DNA of 44,651 bases from Lactobacillus acetotolerans DSM 20749 = JCM 3825 (GTDB lineage: Bacteria > Bacillota > Bacilli > Lactobacillales > Lactobacillaceae). This document shows positions 8,153 to 15,259 of this stretch, piece after piece. The first letter of the stretch is position 1; each line of letters opens with the position of its first letter. The stretch is from contig NZ_AYZC01000009.1 of NCBI RefSeq assembly GCF_001436775.1, positions 1-44,651 of the forward strand. Reading direction: 5' to 3'. A program made the translations under genes and the position numbers. Below the pieces are notes generated by a model that worked only from the letters and a program-made list of their open reading frames with translations, ran no database searches and had not been told where the DNA came from.

Positions 8153-8192
8153 AGGCACCTCCAACTGTTTTCTTCCAGTTTAGGAGGTGCCT
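8153..8192 (-). promoter_or_regulatory. Hairpin that buries the tnpA ribosome binding site
   Basis: Arms AGGCACCTCC and GGAGGTGCCT form a perfect 10-bp stem, extended by AACTG/CAGTT past a 2-base bulge. On the minus-strand mRNA the 3' arm contains the GGAGGTG ribosome binding site of tnpA. An mRNA that includes the whole hairpin would be poorly translated. Confidence 0.65.
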
Positions 8193-8258
8193 ACTGATTT
8201 TCATATACGTCTTGTTATGGAGTGCTTACGATTGGACATGAGCTGTTCTTTTATTCTT

Positions 8259-9542
8259 CTAGTTGATGGCAAAGTATGAGTTAGGAAGGGCAAGCAGGAT
8301 TCGAGCTCGAAAATTAAAGAAGTTACGAAAGCCATAAGCAGTTCGTTTAATAACTTTGATCTTATTGTTAGTTCCTTCGACTGGACCATTCGTGTAGTCA
8401 CCATATTTAAAGCTGGTGATAATCTCTTTACGATGCCTCCGGAGAGTCCGTTGAACTTTTTGAAGTGATTGGGGAAGCTGGGTCCATTTAATCGCGAGTA
8501 AATGATTGAGTTCATCCTTACTACGATGATTGATCGCGAGAATAAGGTCCTGATAATAACGATAAGCTTGTTTAAGATCATCATTGAAAGCCAGTAAGCG
8601 TTGAATAACTTCAACGTCGGTCAACTGAGTATAGCCAAAATTACGACGTGACCAATAGTTATCATATTTGAGTAACCCCGCTGGGGTTAGGATTAATTTC
8701 CAGAAATGCTTGAGTGCCCGCCATTGATGGCTCCCATTGCCAGCTTGGTTCATAGCTTTAACCCGAATTTTATTCAAAGCCCGGTAAGCTTGAGCGACCA
8801 CATGAAAGTGGTCGGCAATAATTATGGCATGGGAAAATAGTTCATGAATAAGATGACGATAAGGCGTATACAGGTCAACCGTAACCGTGCGCACTGCCAG
8901 ACGAGCCGCACGATCGTAGCGCAGAAAGTAATTACGCAAGTAGCGATTACGTCGTGACAGAATAATATCAATGGTATGATGATTTTCAATGTTCATCAGG
9001 ATCATACTCATTCCACTGGGTGCAAAGCGACCAGATTTAAAATCATCAAAGGCAATATGGCGAGGTAACCAATGATAGTTTGGTTTGAAAAATTGATCCA
9101 GGTTAAAGATAACCCGTCTAACAGTCCAGTCAGAGATTCCCAGTTCCTTGGCGATATCAATTTGGGACTCATTGGTAGTTAGTTGTATCATCACCTGTTG
9201 TTTAATTGCTTGGCTGATGTGATGACGATATTTAATGTCCTTGACCTTAGCCAACTCCGTAATCGTTGATGGACAAGCTGATGAAGGTTTACAAAGATAC
9301 TTTTGATTACGAATCGGCCAAATAGTTGGTTGGTAATGTAGACTTGGTCCCAGTACGTTAACTATTTTGAAGCCATTTTTAAGCATTAATTGGCCGCAAC
9401 GCGGGCAGCGTAAAGGATAAGACTGAATGAGATGAACAACCACTTGGTTATCATGGCTTTCAATCACATTTTTGAAATGGGCAGTATCTAATTCTAAGTG
9501 GGAATCTTTAATCCCAAGGGCAGTTCTGGTAGAATAATCCAT
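8259..9542 (-). CDS. ISL3-family transposase (outer element)
   Basis: The 427-residue protein has the ISL3 domain order: N-terminal zinc ribbon (CPRCGQ ... CKPSSACP), helix-turn-helix (IAKELGISDWTVRRV) and a DDE core with AFDDFKS, VTVDLYTPY and IIADHFHVV, ending with the Glu of GPVEGTNNKIK. Full length, so probably functional. GAAAGGACCATCTTTC lies directly upstream with AAAGGA as ribosome binding site. IS66 has separated the coding region from the element's 4445 tip by 3.7 kb. Confidence 0.92.
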   Translation of the reverse strand: MDYSTRTALGIKDSHLELDTAHFKNVIESHDNQVVVHLIQSYPLRCPRCGQLMLKNGFKIVNVLGPSLHYQPTIWPIRNQKYLCKPSSACPSTITELAKVKDIKYRHHISQAIKQQVMIQLTTNESQIDIAKELGISDWTVRRVIFNLDQFFKPNYHWLPRHIAFDDFKSGRFAPSGMSMILMNIENHHTIDIILSRRNRYLRNYFLRYDRAARLAVRTVTVDLYTPYRHLIHELFSHAIIIADHFHVVAQAYRALNKIRVKAMNQAGNGSHQWRALKHFWKLILTPAGLLKYDNYWSRRNFGYTQLTDVEVIQRLLAFNDDLKQAYRYYQDLILAINHRSKDELNHLLAIKWTQLPQSLQKVQRTLRRHRKEIITSFKYGDYTNGPVEGTNNKIKVIKRTAYGFRNFFNFRARILLALPNSYFAIN

Positions 9543-9596
9543 GAAAGATGGTCCTTTCTTTAAACGAAGACGGGGGTTCGAGCCATCTTTCGTTTT

Positions 9597-9905
9597 TTAT
9601 TTTAAATCAAAGAATTGAATCTTTTCAATGCTTAATCCCGGATGATTAAAGGAACTACCTACTCTGTATCCAATTCCGCGGATAATTTCCCCATATTCAG
9701 AAATCCCACAAATATCATATGGTGATGGACTATTAAATTGTTCAGTTTCATCACAAAAAGCAGGTGATATCTCGAACACAGAATCCTGACCAGCATTATA
9801 TTTTAAAAAACCGTAAGAGCCGGAATTTTGATTGTCATTAAGAAACCAGTAGGCCTTTACCTCAAAATTCTGAAACATATTCTTATCACTTATTTTATTT
9901 TTCAT
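9597..9905 (-). pseudogene. N-terminal remnant of an ApeA-like protein
   Basis: The ATG at 9905 has a GAAGGTG ribosome binding site 7 bases upstream and opens a 102-residue frame. The pattern YWFLNDN ... GSYGFLKYN ... FEISPAF ... YDICGISEYGEIIRGIGYR recalls the beta-rich N-terminal domain of ApeA-type HEPN proteins (W-F-L-P-D-N ... G-x-L ... I-x-G-x-T ... G). The frame ends with TAA in an A/T run at the outer ISL3 edge, so the rest of the domain is missing. The HEPN-like C-terminal remnant lies on the same strand at 3656-4046. A small intact protein with this domain alone is possible but less likely. Confidence 0.45.
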
Positions 9906-9932
9906 GAAAGCACCTTCATTCGTAATCATCAT

Positions 9933-10307
9933 GTTTATTCTATATGTATTTAAAAAGAATAATTTTTGTCATATACGTCGAGTATACTACCGCCCTGCAG
10001 ATTTTCTATTTTTTAATCGAAACAGTCAAAATTCAATAGCATACTCGTTAACTCAACTCTCAACACTAAATTGACTGATTTTTGCACACTCTGTAAATAC
10101 TGTCACATAAACCTTTATCCCAGTTTTCATCACCTTAATAAACACAATCTGCCAAACTGGACATTCGCACACTCAACTAGCGAAATAGGACATTGAACAC
10201 TCTACCCGCCAGCTCCAAATAGAAAAAGTGTACTAATTCCAATCATCAAAATCAGAATTTGTACACTTTCAATCATCGATGAATACCGTTATACCGGCGA
10301 TTATCGG
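9933..10307. other. Gene-free stretch with short repeats, possible IS21-type end relic
   Basis: No credible gene is visible. The right part holds an inverted pair, AAAGTGTAC (about 10225) and GTACACTTT (about 10263), plus scattered copies of CACACTC, GAACACTCT and GGACATT. Repeated TGTRCA-like motifs near an edge are a feature of IS21-family termini, but there is no transposase gene, so this is at most a relic. Confidence 0.3.
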
Positions 10308-11660
10308 CTATTTTCCTGTCCGTTCCAGGACTGTAACACTCTCAACATGCGGAGTCTGTGGAAACATATCCACAGGATCAATCCGGTTAAATGTGTAATC
10401 TTTTGTTTGGAACAATTGCAAATCACGAACCAAAGTAGCTGGGTTACATGAGATATAAACGATCTTCTTTGGTTTAGTCTTTACAGCTGCATCGATAAAT
10501 TCAGGTGTCAAACCTTTTCTTGGCGGATCGACAAAGATTACGTCAGTCTTCATCCCTTCACTAGCCCAACGCGGCATAATTTTTTCTGCCTTGCCAGTCG
10601 TATACTTAGCATTATTAATGCCATTTAATTTGGCATTTGCATTTGCATCCTTAACAGCATCCCTAACAACTTCAATTCCGCGAACTGACTTTACATGCTT
10701 AGCGACAGACAACCCAATCGTACCGATACCTGAATAAGCATCAACAACAACATCAGTTGGTTTTAAATTAGCCTGTTTAATTGCTAAATTATACAAACGT
10801 GGTGTCTGCAAAGAATTAATCTGGAAGAAACTTTCAGGTGAAATCTTGAATTTAAGGTCACCAATCTTATCAGTAATTTGTGGTTCACCAAATACAAGGT
10901 AATCCGTCTTACCTAAGATGACATTAGTTTTCTTAGGGTTATAGTTTAAAATTAAACTCGTTACCCCTTTAATCTTTTCAATATCCTTTGCTAGGTCAGG
11001 CAATTGTGGAAAATCCTTGTACAAACATACCAGGATTACCATAATTTCACCCGTTGCCTTGCTGCGGCGAACATCAATGTAGCGAACCTCACCCTTATTA
11101 TTGATTTCATCATAAGCTGGGATTTGGTATTTACGTAACAAATCGCGAACCGCAACTAAAACACGGTCAATTTCCGGATCCGTTGTAAAGAAGTTAGTAA
11201 GTGGAACCAAGTCATGAGAATGACGCCTAAAGAAGCCAATTTCTAATTGTCCCTTAACTTCTCTTACAGGAACCTGCGCCTTGTTACGATAACCTGTTTG
11301 TTCTGGACTAGGTAAGGTTTCTCCTACTTCAACGTTTTCCATATGAGCTTTTTTAAGTAAGTTAACGACCTGATTACGTTTAAACTCAAGTTGCTTATCA
11401 TACTTAATATGTGCGAGCGATGCTAAACCTGTTTGCACCCACTGATTGAGTTTAACAGTTACTCGGTCAGGGCTCTCTTTCTTAATTTTTTCAATCTTAG
11501 CAAAAGCGTAACGCTTCTTTACCTTCAAGATTTTTGCGGTAACAACTTCACCTGGTAAGGCATTATTAACAAAAACGGTCATCCCTTCATAATGAGCAAC
11601 TCCCATTGCTTGATAAGATAAATCCGTAATTTTTAAATCGACAATTTGATTTTTCTTCAT
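10308..11660 (-). CDS. rlmCD: 23S rRNA (uracil-5-)-methyltransferase, RlmCD/RumA type
   Basis: The 450-residue protein starts at ATG 11660 behind AGGAC; a longer frame from 11786 would begin inside the divergent T-box promoter and lacks the family. Order: TRAM RNA-binding domain (about 1-60), linker, then a Rossmann methyltransferase domain with VDAYSGIGTIG (SAM motif I), FVDPPRKG (motif IV) and the nucleophile Cys405 in SCNPATL. It forms 5-methyluridine in 23S rRNA with S-adenosylmethionine. Like RlmCD and B. subtilis proteins, it lacks the Cys cluster of E. coli RumA in its N-terminal part. Its position next to dagK and gatCAB is conserved in lactobacilli. Confidence 0.88.
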   Translation of the reverse strand: MKKNQIVDLKITDLSYQAMGVAHYEGMTVFVNNALPGEVVTAKILKVKKRYAFAKIEKIKKESPDRVTVKLNQWVQTGLASLAHIKYDKQLEFKRNQVVNLLKKAHMENVEVGETLPSPEQTGYRNKAQVPVREVKGQLEIGFFRRHSHDLVPLTNFFTTDPEIDRVLVAVRDLLRKYQIPAYDEINNKGEVRYIDVRRSKATGEIMVILVCLYKDFPQLPDLAKDIEKIKGVTSLILNYNPKKTNVILGKTDYLVFGEPQITDKIGDLKFKISPESFFQINSLQTPRLYNLAIKQANLKPTDVVVDAYSGIGTIGLSVAKHVKSVRGIEVVRDAVKDANANAKLNGINNAKYTTGKAEKIMPRWASEGMKTDVIFVDPPRKGLTPEFIDAAVKTKPKKIVYISCNPATLVRDLQLFQTKDYTFNRIDPVDMFPQTPHVESVTVLERTGK

Positions 11661-11748
11661 ATTTTGTCCTTTTTTACAAACACTTAGTAATACTCTTATT
11701 TTACTAGAAAACAAAAATAAAAGTAATAATTCTGTCCAATTAAAAATA

Positions 11749-11777
11749 TTGACAGTCTTTTTAAATCTTGCTAAGAT
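11749..11777 (+). promoter_or_regulatory. Promoter of the T-box leader
   Basis: TTGACA (11749-11754) and TAAGAT (11772-11777), with a 17-base spacer, lie directly upstream of the T-box leader. They are inside the 5' side of the divergent methyltransferase unit. Confidence 0.65.
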
Positions 11778-11784
11778 GGTTTTC

Positions 11785-12006
11785 AATCAATCAACACAAA
11801 CAGTAATTGCTTCGTTAAGCGTCAGAGAGCTGGTGGTCATGTGCAAGCCAGTCAGGCGGAGTCAATGAATTACAGTGTTAATAATAATTGTTCGGTAATA
11901 TTCAGACCCGTTATCATCTAATAGAGATCAAGTTTTACACTTGAAAATTAGGTGGTACCACGGTTATTGATCGTCCTGTTGACAATTTTGTCAGCAGGAC
12001 TTTTTT
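11785..12006 (+). ncRNA. T-box riboswitch leader, probable tyrosine specifier
   Basis: The leader has the T-box signature GGTGGTACCACGG (11951-11963) and the distal stem I motif AGAGAGCTGGTGG (11824-11836). Its terminator hairpin GTCCTG ... CAGGAC is followed by T6 (11973-12006). On the 3' side of stem I, GAATTACAGTG offers TAC (11871-11873) followed by a purine, so the likely specifier is UAC, tyrosine; AGTA on the opposite strand (11802-11805) fits the specifier loop. The TGGT in the T-box pairs with an A discriminator base, as in tRNA-Tyr. Uncharged tRNA should stabilise the antiterminator and turn on the transporter. Confidence 0.88.
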
Positions 12007-12020
12007 ATTGGAGAAAATAA

Positions 12021-13400
12021 ATGAAAAAGAAAGTATCCTTCACAGAATCTATCGTTATTCTTGCAATTCTTTTAGTCATTTTAGGAATTTCAGTAATTAA
12101 ATTTCGACTTTCACCAGAAGTTCCCGTCCTTTTTACGGTTATCCTCCTCACTTTTTGGGCAAAAATTCGCGGCTTTTCTTGGCAGGACATTCAAAACGGA
12201 ATTAAAGAAGGAATCGGTGTTGCCATTATTCCCATCTTTATCTTTCTATTAATTGGTGCTCTGATCGGTAGCTGGATCAAGGCAGGCATCATCCCATCAA
12301 TCATGGTACTTGGCTTTAAGCTAATCAACGGTAATTTCTTCGTCCCATCCGTGTTTCTCGTTTGCTCCGTTATTGGTATCGCAATCGGTAGTGGTTTTAC
12401 CACTATCTCGACTGTAGGAATTGCTTTATTTGGTATTGGCATCAGCATGAAGGCTAATCCTGCCTTAGTGGCTGGTGCAATTGTTTCAGGCGCTGTATTC
12501 GGTGATAAAATGTCACCTCTTTCTGATTCAACTAACCTTTCGGCAGCGGTTGCAGAAAGCGAATTGTTCGCTCATATTAAAAATATGATGTGGTCAACCA
12601 TTCCCTCATTCATTATTTCATTTATTCTCTTCTGGATCCTTGGAAATAGTGGGCAAATGGATGTCAGCAAAATTACCCAGACTTCCAATGTTTTACAAAG
12701 TCACTTCTTCATTTCCTGGTGGGTACTATTACCAATTGCCCTAATGCTTTTCTGTGCGTGGCGGAAGATCCCAGCTATTCCTACCTTATTCATTAATATC
12801 ACTGCGACAGTCATTATGATTTTAATTGAAAATCCACACGAATCTGTTACCTCATTAAATAATTTAATCATGAACGGATTTGTAGCTAAAACCAGCAGTG
12901 CAACAGTTAACACTTTACTCAGCCGTGGTGGTATTTCTAGTATGATGGGTACCGTTTCATTGATCATTACCACCCTTTCACTAGGTGGTTTACTCATGAA
13001 ATTTAATATTATTCAAAGTGCAATGGAACCATTAATCAAACATTTAAAAAAGCCTGCTTCTTTGATCACCGTTACTATTCTATCAGGCATTAGCATTAAC
13101 CTCTTCGTTGGCGAACAATACTTGTCAGTTATTTTACCCGGCCGTGCCTTTAAACCTGCTTATACAAAAATGGGATTGTCACCACTAGCACTTAGCCGGG
13201 TATTAGAAGATGGAGGAAGCGTCATTAACTACCTCATCCCTTGGGGTGTTGCCGGTTCATTTGCTGCCTCAACTTTAGGAGTTCCAGTACTGGCATTTTT
13301 ACCTTTTACTTTCTTCAGCCTCCTATCTCCGCTATTTTCAATCTTAAGTGGAGTCACAGGAATTGGCTTAAAATGGGCAGAAAAACCTAAGCAAAAATAA
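12021..13400 (+). CDS. NhaC-family transporter under T-box control
   Basis: The 459-residue protein has about 11 membrane helices and the NhaC features: a GSGFTTISTVGIAL segment, GDKMSPLSDSTNL in the middle and FVGEQYLSVILPGR plus LEDGGSVINYLIPWGVAG toward the end. NhaC proteins exchange Na+ for H+, sometimes coupled to another solute. Because a tyrosine-type T-box controls it, the probable role here is amino acid uptake, most likely tyrosine, rather than plain Na+ export; T-box-linked NhaC proteins with Tyr specifiers are known in Bacillales. The gene has a TTGGAGA ribosome binding site and stands alone in its transcript. Confidence 0.85.
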   Translation: MKKKVSFTESIVILAILLVILGISVIKFRLSPEVPVLFTVILLTFWAKIRGFSWQDIQNGIKEGIGVAIIPIFIFLLIGALIGSWIKAGIIPSIMVLGFKLINGNFFVPSVFLVCSVIGIAIGSGFTTISTVGIALFGIGISMKANPALVAGAIVSGAVFGDKMSPLSDSTNLSAAVAESELFAHIKNMMWSTIPSFIISFILFWILGNSGQMDVSKITQTSNVLQSHFFISWWVLLPIALMLFCAWRKIPAIPTLFINITATVIMILIENPHESVTSLNNLIMNGFVAKTSSATVNTLLSRGGISSMMGTVSLIITTLSLGGLLMKFNIIQSAMEPLIKHLKKPASLITVTILSGISINLFVGEQYLSVILPGRAFKPAYTKMGLSPLALSRVLEDGGSVINYLIPWGVAGSFAASTLGVPVLAFLPFTFFSLLSPLFSILSGVTGIGLKWAEKPKQK

Positions 13401-13446
13401 TAAACTATCCCCTTTAGTCTTCACCTATTTTGTGATAGTTTATTAT
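13397..13446. repeat. 13-bp perfect inverted repeat between two genes
   Basis: ATAATAAACTATC (13397-13409) and GATAGTTTATTAT (13434-13446) are perfect inverted arms around a 24-base spacer, starting at the stop codon of the transporter. There is no T tract, so it is a weak terminator or mRNA end-stabilising hairpin. Confidence 0.5.
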
Positions 13447-13476
13447 AAGTATCTATATGACAGAAAGGATGTTTTT

Positions 13477-14187
13477 ATGGATAACTTCTCTACTGAGCCT
13501 CAACGTCGGCAAGTACATGACGTTACAGAGGTCAATCGTTTTTTAACAAAATTATATAGTGTTATGGGATTAGCAGTTTTAGTATCTGCTTTGACCGCAT
13601 ATTTAACAATGACCGTTTTCAGAAGCGCTGTCATGAAAATGCCAGTGGCAATGATGTGGATCATTTTGCTGGTACCATTTGGATTAGCAATTGGCATTAG
13701 TTTTAAAGCTGACCGTAACCCAGCTGCAAGTTTTATCATGTTAATGATATTATCTATCATTTATGGCTTTGAATTTTCACTACTTGCTGGTTACTACACT
13801 GGTACTCAAATAACCACTGCATTTGTTTCTTCAGCAGCTGTCTTTATTGCAATGGCATGCTTTGGTAGCTTCACACATAAAGATTTAGCCAACTGGGAAT
13901 CATATTTAAGCGCAGCTTTAATTGGACTTTTAGTTGCATTAATAGTTAATATGTTCTTGAAAAATCCTATGGTTGATTACATTTTTTCAATTATTGGGGT
14001 AATCATTTTTACTGGCCTAACCGCTAGCGATGCACAAAGAATGAAGGATATTTATAATAACTTCGGTGATCAAGTTTCCACTAATGGTTTAGCCATTCTT
14101 GGGGCATTACAGTTATACTTAGACTTCATTAACATCTTTATGTTCTTACTTGAAATTTTCGGTATGGGCGGTAATGATCGTCGTTAA
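13477..14187 (+). CDS. BAX inhibitor-1 family membrane protein
   Basis: The 236-residue protein has seven predicted membrane helices and belongs to the BI-1/YetJ (UPF0005) family. The start at 13477 is chosen because AAAGGATG lies just upstream; a longer frame from 13432 has none. The family's closing signature is present: GLTASDAQRMKDIY followed by LGALQLYLDFINIFMFLLEIFG, including the aspartates of the proposed di-aspartyl pH sensor. Bacterial members such as YetJ are pH-sensitive calcium leak channels; the physiological role in lactobacilli is unknown. Single-gene unit ended by a strong terminator. Confidence 0.9.
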   Translation: MDNFSTEPQRRQVHDVTEVNRFLTKLYSVMGLAVLVSALTAYLTMTVFRSAVMKMPVAMMWIILLVPFGLAIGISFKADRNPAASFIMLMILSIIYGFEFSLLAGYYTGTQITTAFVSSAAVFIAMACFGSFTHKDLANWESYLSAALIGLLVALIVNMFLKNPMVDYIFSIIGVIIFTGLTASDAQRMKDIYNNFGDQVSTNGLAILGALQLYLDFINIFMFLLEIFGMGGNDRR

Positions 14188-14208
14188 AAATCACTTTAAT
14201 AATAAATA

Positions 14209-14243
14209 AAATCCTGCTACTAAATTTAGTAACAGGATTTTTT
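14209..14243 (+). terminator. Terminator of the BI-1 family gene
   Basis: AAATCCTG and CAGGATTT flank an inner TACTAAATTTAGTA palindrome, making a long near-perfect hairpin followed by T residues. Confidence 0.85.
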
Positions 14244-14262
14244 ATGTACTCATCATTATATA

Positions 14263-14300
14263 AAAAAGCTTGTTATTATTTTTGTAGTAACAAGCTTTTT
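14263..14300 (-). terminator. Terminator of the gat-dagK operon
   Basis: AAAAAGCTTGTTA and TAACAAGCTTTTT form a perfect 13-bp stem. On the minus strand it ends the operon 7 bases after the dagK stop; it can also work in the opposite direction. Confidence 0.85.
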
Positions 14301-14306
14301 CATATT

Positions 14307-15230
14307 TTAACCACCAACGTAAAATTCAATCCGTTGTTTTAAATTTTCAAAATTTACGGGGCAATAATCACCAATCTCACCATCAAGGTTAACCGGTAAC
14401 TTCTTACCTTTACTCTTACCAATAAGCTCAGCTTTCAAAGTCCTTGTCTTCGTATAAATGATGTCTGGATCATCCATATGATTGCCATTTAAAGCTAGAG
14501 CCATTAATTTAAGTACCTTAACCGGATCAGATGGTTTAACTACGATTAATTGAAATAAGCCATCACTTAATTGTGCATCTGGCATAATTTGCTCAAAGCC
14601 ACCAATTGTGTTAGTCATCCCAAGCAAAAACATAGAGAGTTTACCTTCATAAACCCCGCCGTCGTAAGTTAACCGCATTTCATTCTCAGTCAAATGAGGC
14701 AACATTTCTGCACCTTTAATTAAATATGCAGCATAACCTAATGCAGACTTAACTTCTGAAGGGACACCATATGTAAGCTCCGTTAAGGAGCCACAAGCAG
14801 CGATGTTAACAAAATATTGGTCATCACCGCCTTTGAAATTAGCTTTCCCAATATCCATCTTACGAGTCTTATTTTTCAATATAACTTTGGCTGCTGCCGC
14901 AATATTATCACGTGGTATATTCAATGCACGTGCATAATCATTTGTCGTTCCAGCAGGAATGATTGCCATTTTAGGTCTTTTATCTAGAAACGCAATTCCA
15001 TTTACAACTTCATTGATTGTACCGTCACCGCCTGCAGCAACGATCAAATCAAAACCTTCCTTTGCTGCACGCGTAGCCTCATTTTGCGCACTCTTTTTCT
15101 TACGAGTCGTTCTATAAGCACTGGCTTCATACCCGGCTCTTTCTAGAACATCCAGAATGGTAGCTACATTTTTCGGCATTTGTTCGTGACCGGATACAGG
15201 ATTATATATTAATCTTGCTTTACTAATCAT
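14307..15230 (-). CDS. dagK: Diacylglycerol kinase, DagK/YegS type
   Basis: The 307-residue cytosolic lipid kinase has the DAGK catalytic fold: NPVSG near 10-14, the nucleotide loop GGDGTINEVVNG (67-78) and PAGTTNDYARAL. A beta-sandwich C-terminal half carries PVNLDGE. It phosphorylates diacylglycerol to phosphatidic acid, recycling the lipid left after lipoteichoic acid synthesis. In Firmicutes dagK (formerly yerQ) follows gatCAB, as here; it is the last gene of the operon, with a perfect terminator behind it. Confidence 0.92.
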   Translation of the reverse strand: MISKARLIYNPVSGHEQMPKNVATILDVLERAGYEASAYRTTRKKKSAQNEATRAAKEGFDLIVAAGGDGTINEVVNGIAFLDKRPKMAIIPAGTTNDYARALNIPRDNIAAAAKVILKNKTRKMDIGKANFKGGDDQYFVNIAACGSLTELTYGVPSEVKSALGYAAYLIKGAEMLPHLTENEMRLTYDGGVYEGKLSMFLLGMTNTIGGFEQIMPDAQLSDGLFQLIVVKPSDPVKVLKLMALALNGNHMDDPDIIYTKTRTLKAELIGKSKGKKLPVNLDGEIGDYCPVNFENLKQRIEFYVGG

Positions 15231-15259
15231 AATTACCCTTAATATTTTAAAAATTCAAA

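Larger units (their letters stand above)
4516..8229 (-). mobile_element. IS66-family element with exact 8-bp target duplication
   Basis: The ends are inverted repeats GTAAGCACACCATAAC (from 4516, + strand) and GTAAGCACTCCATAAC (from 8229, - strand); GTAA is the standard IS66 tip. GATTGGAC is present on both sides (4508-4515 and 8230-8237), the 8-bp duplication expected for IS66. It carries tnpA, tnpB and tnpC in the usual order on the minus strand. Removing it restores a hairpin with 13-bp arms (AACAGCTCGTGTC and GACATGAGCTGTT), so it inserted into the loop of a palindrome. It is itself interrupted by an ISL3 element at 4552-6025, just behind tnpC. Confidence 0.9.
4445..9592 (-). mobile_element. 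Outer ISL3-family element, interrupted by IS66
   Basis: The left tip at 4445 reads GGCTCTTCGTC, a typical ISL3-family terminus, and the transposase lies at 8259-9542. TTTTTTAT occurs directly left of the tip (4437-4444) and again at 9593-9600, which would be an 8-bp target duplication as expected for ISL3. The right tip is less clear: a GGCTCG sequence lies a few bases inside (ending at 9584), so the exact right edge may be 9584 or 9592. An IS66 element with a clean target duplication sits inside the terminator-like hairpin downstream of its transposase gene. This is the oldest of the three insertions. Confidence 0.6.

Noticed and set aside
4492-8247. The inverted AACAGCTC/GTAAGCAC sequences as a free-standing dispersed repeat
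   Set aside because: They are explained as IS66 terminal repeats plus the arms of the hairpin into which IS66 inserted, with the 8-bp duplication matching exactly.
9585-9592. Placing the outer ISL3 right edge at the GGCTCG tip (9584)
   Set aside because: The flanks then show no target duplication, while the edge at 9592 gives TTTTTTAT on both sides; the point remains open because the terminal repeat fits 9584 better.
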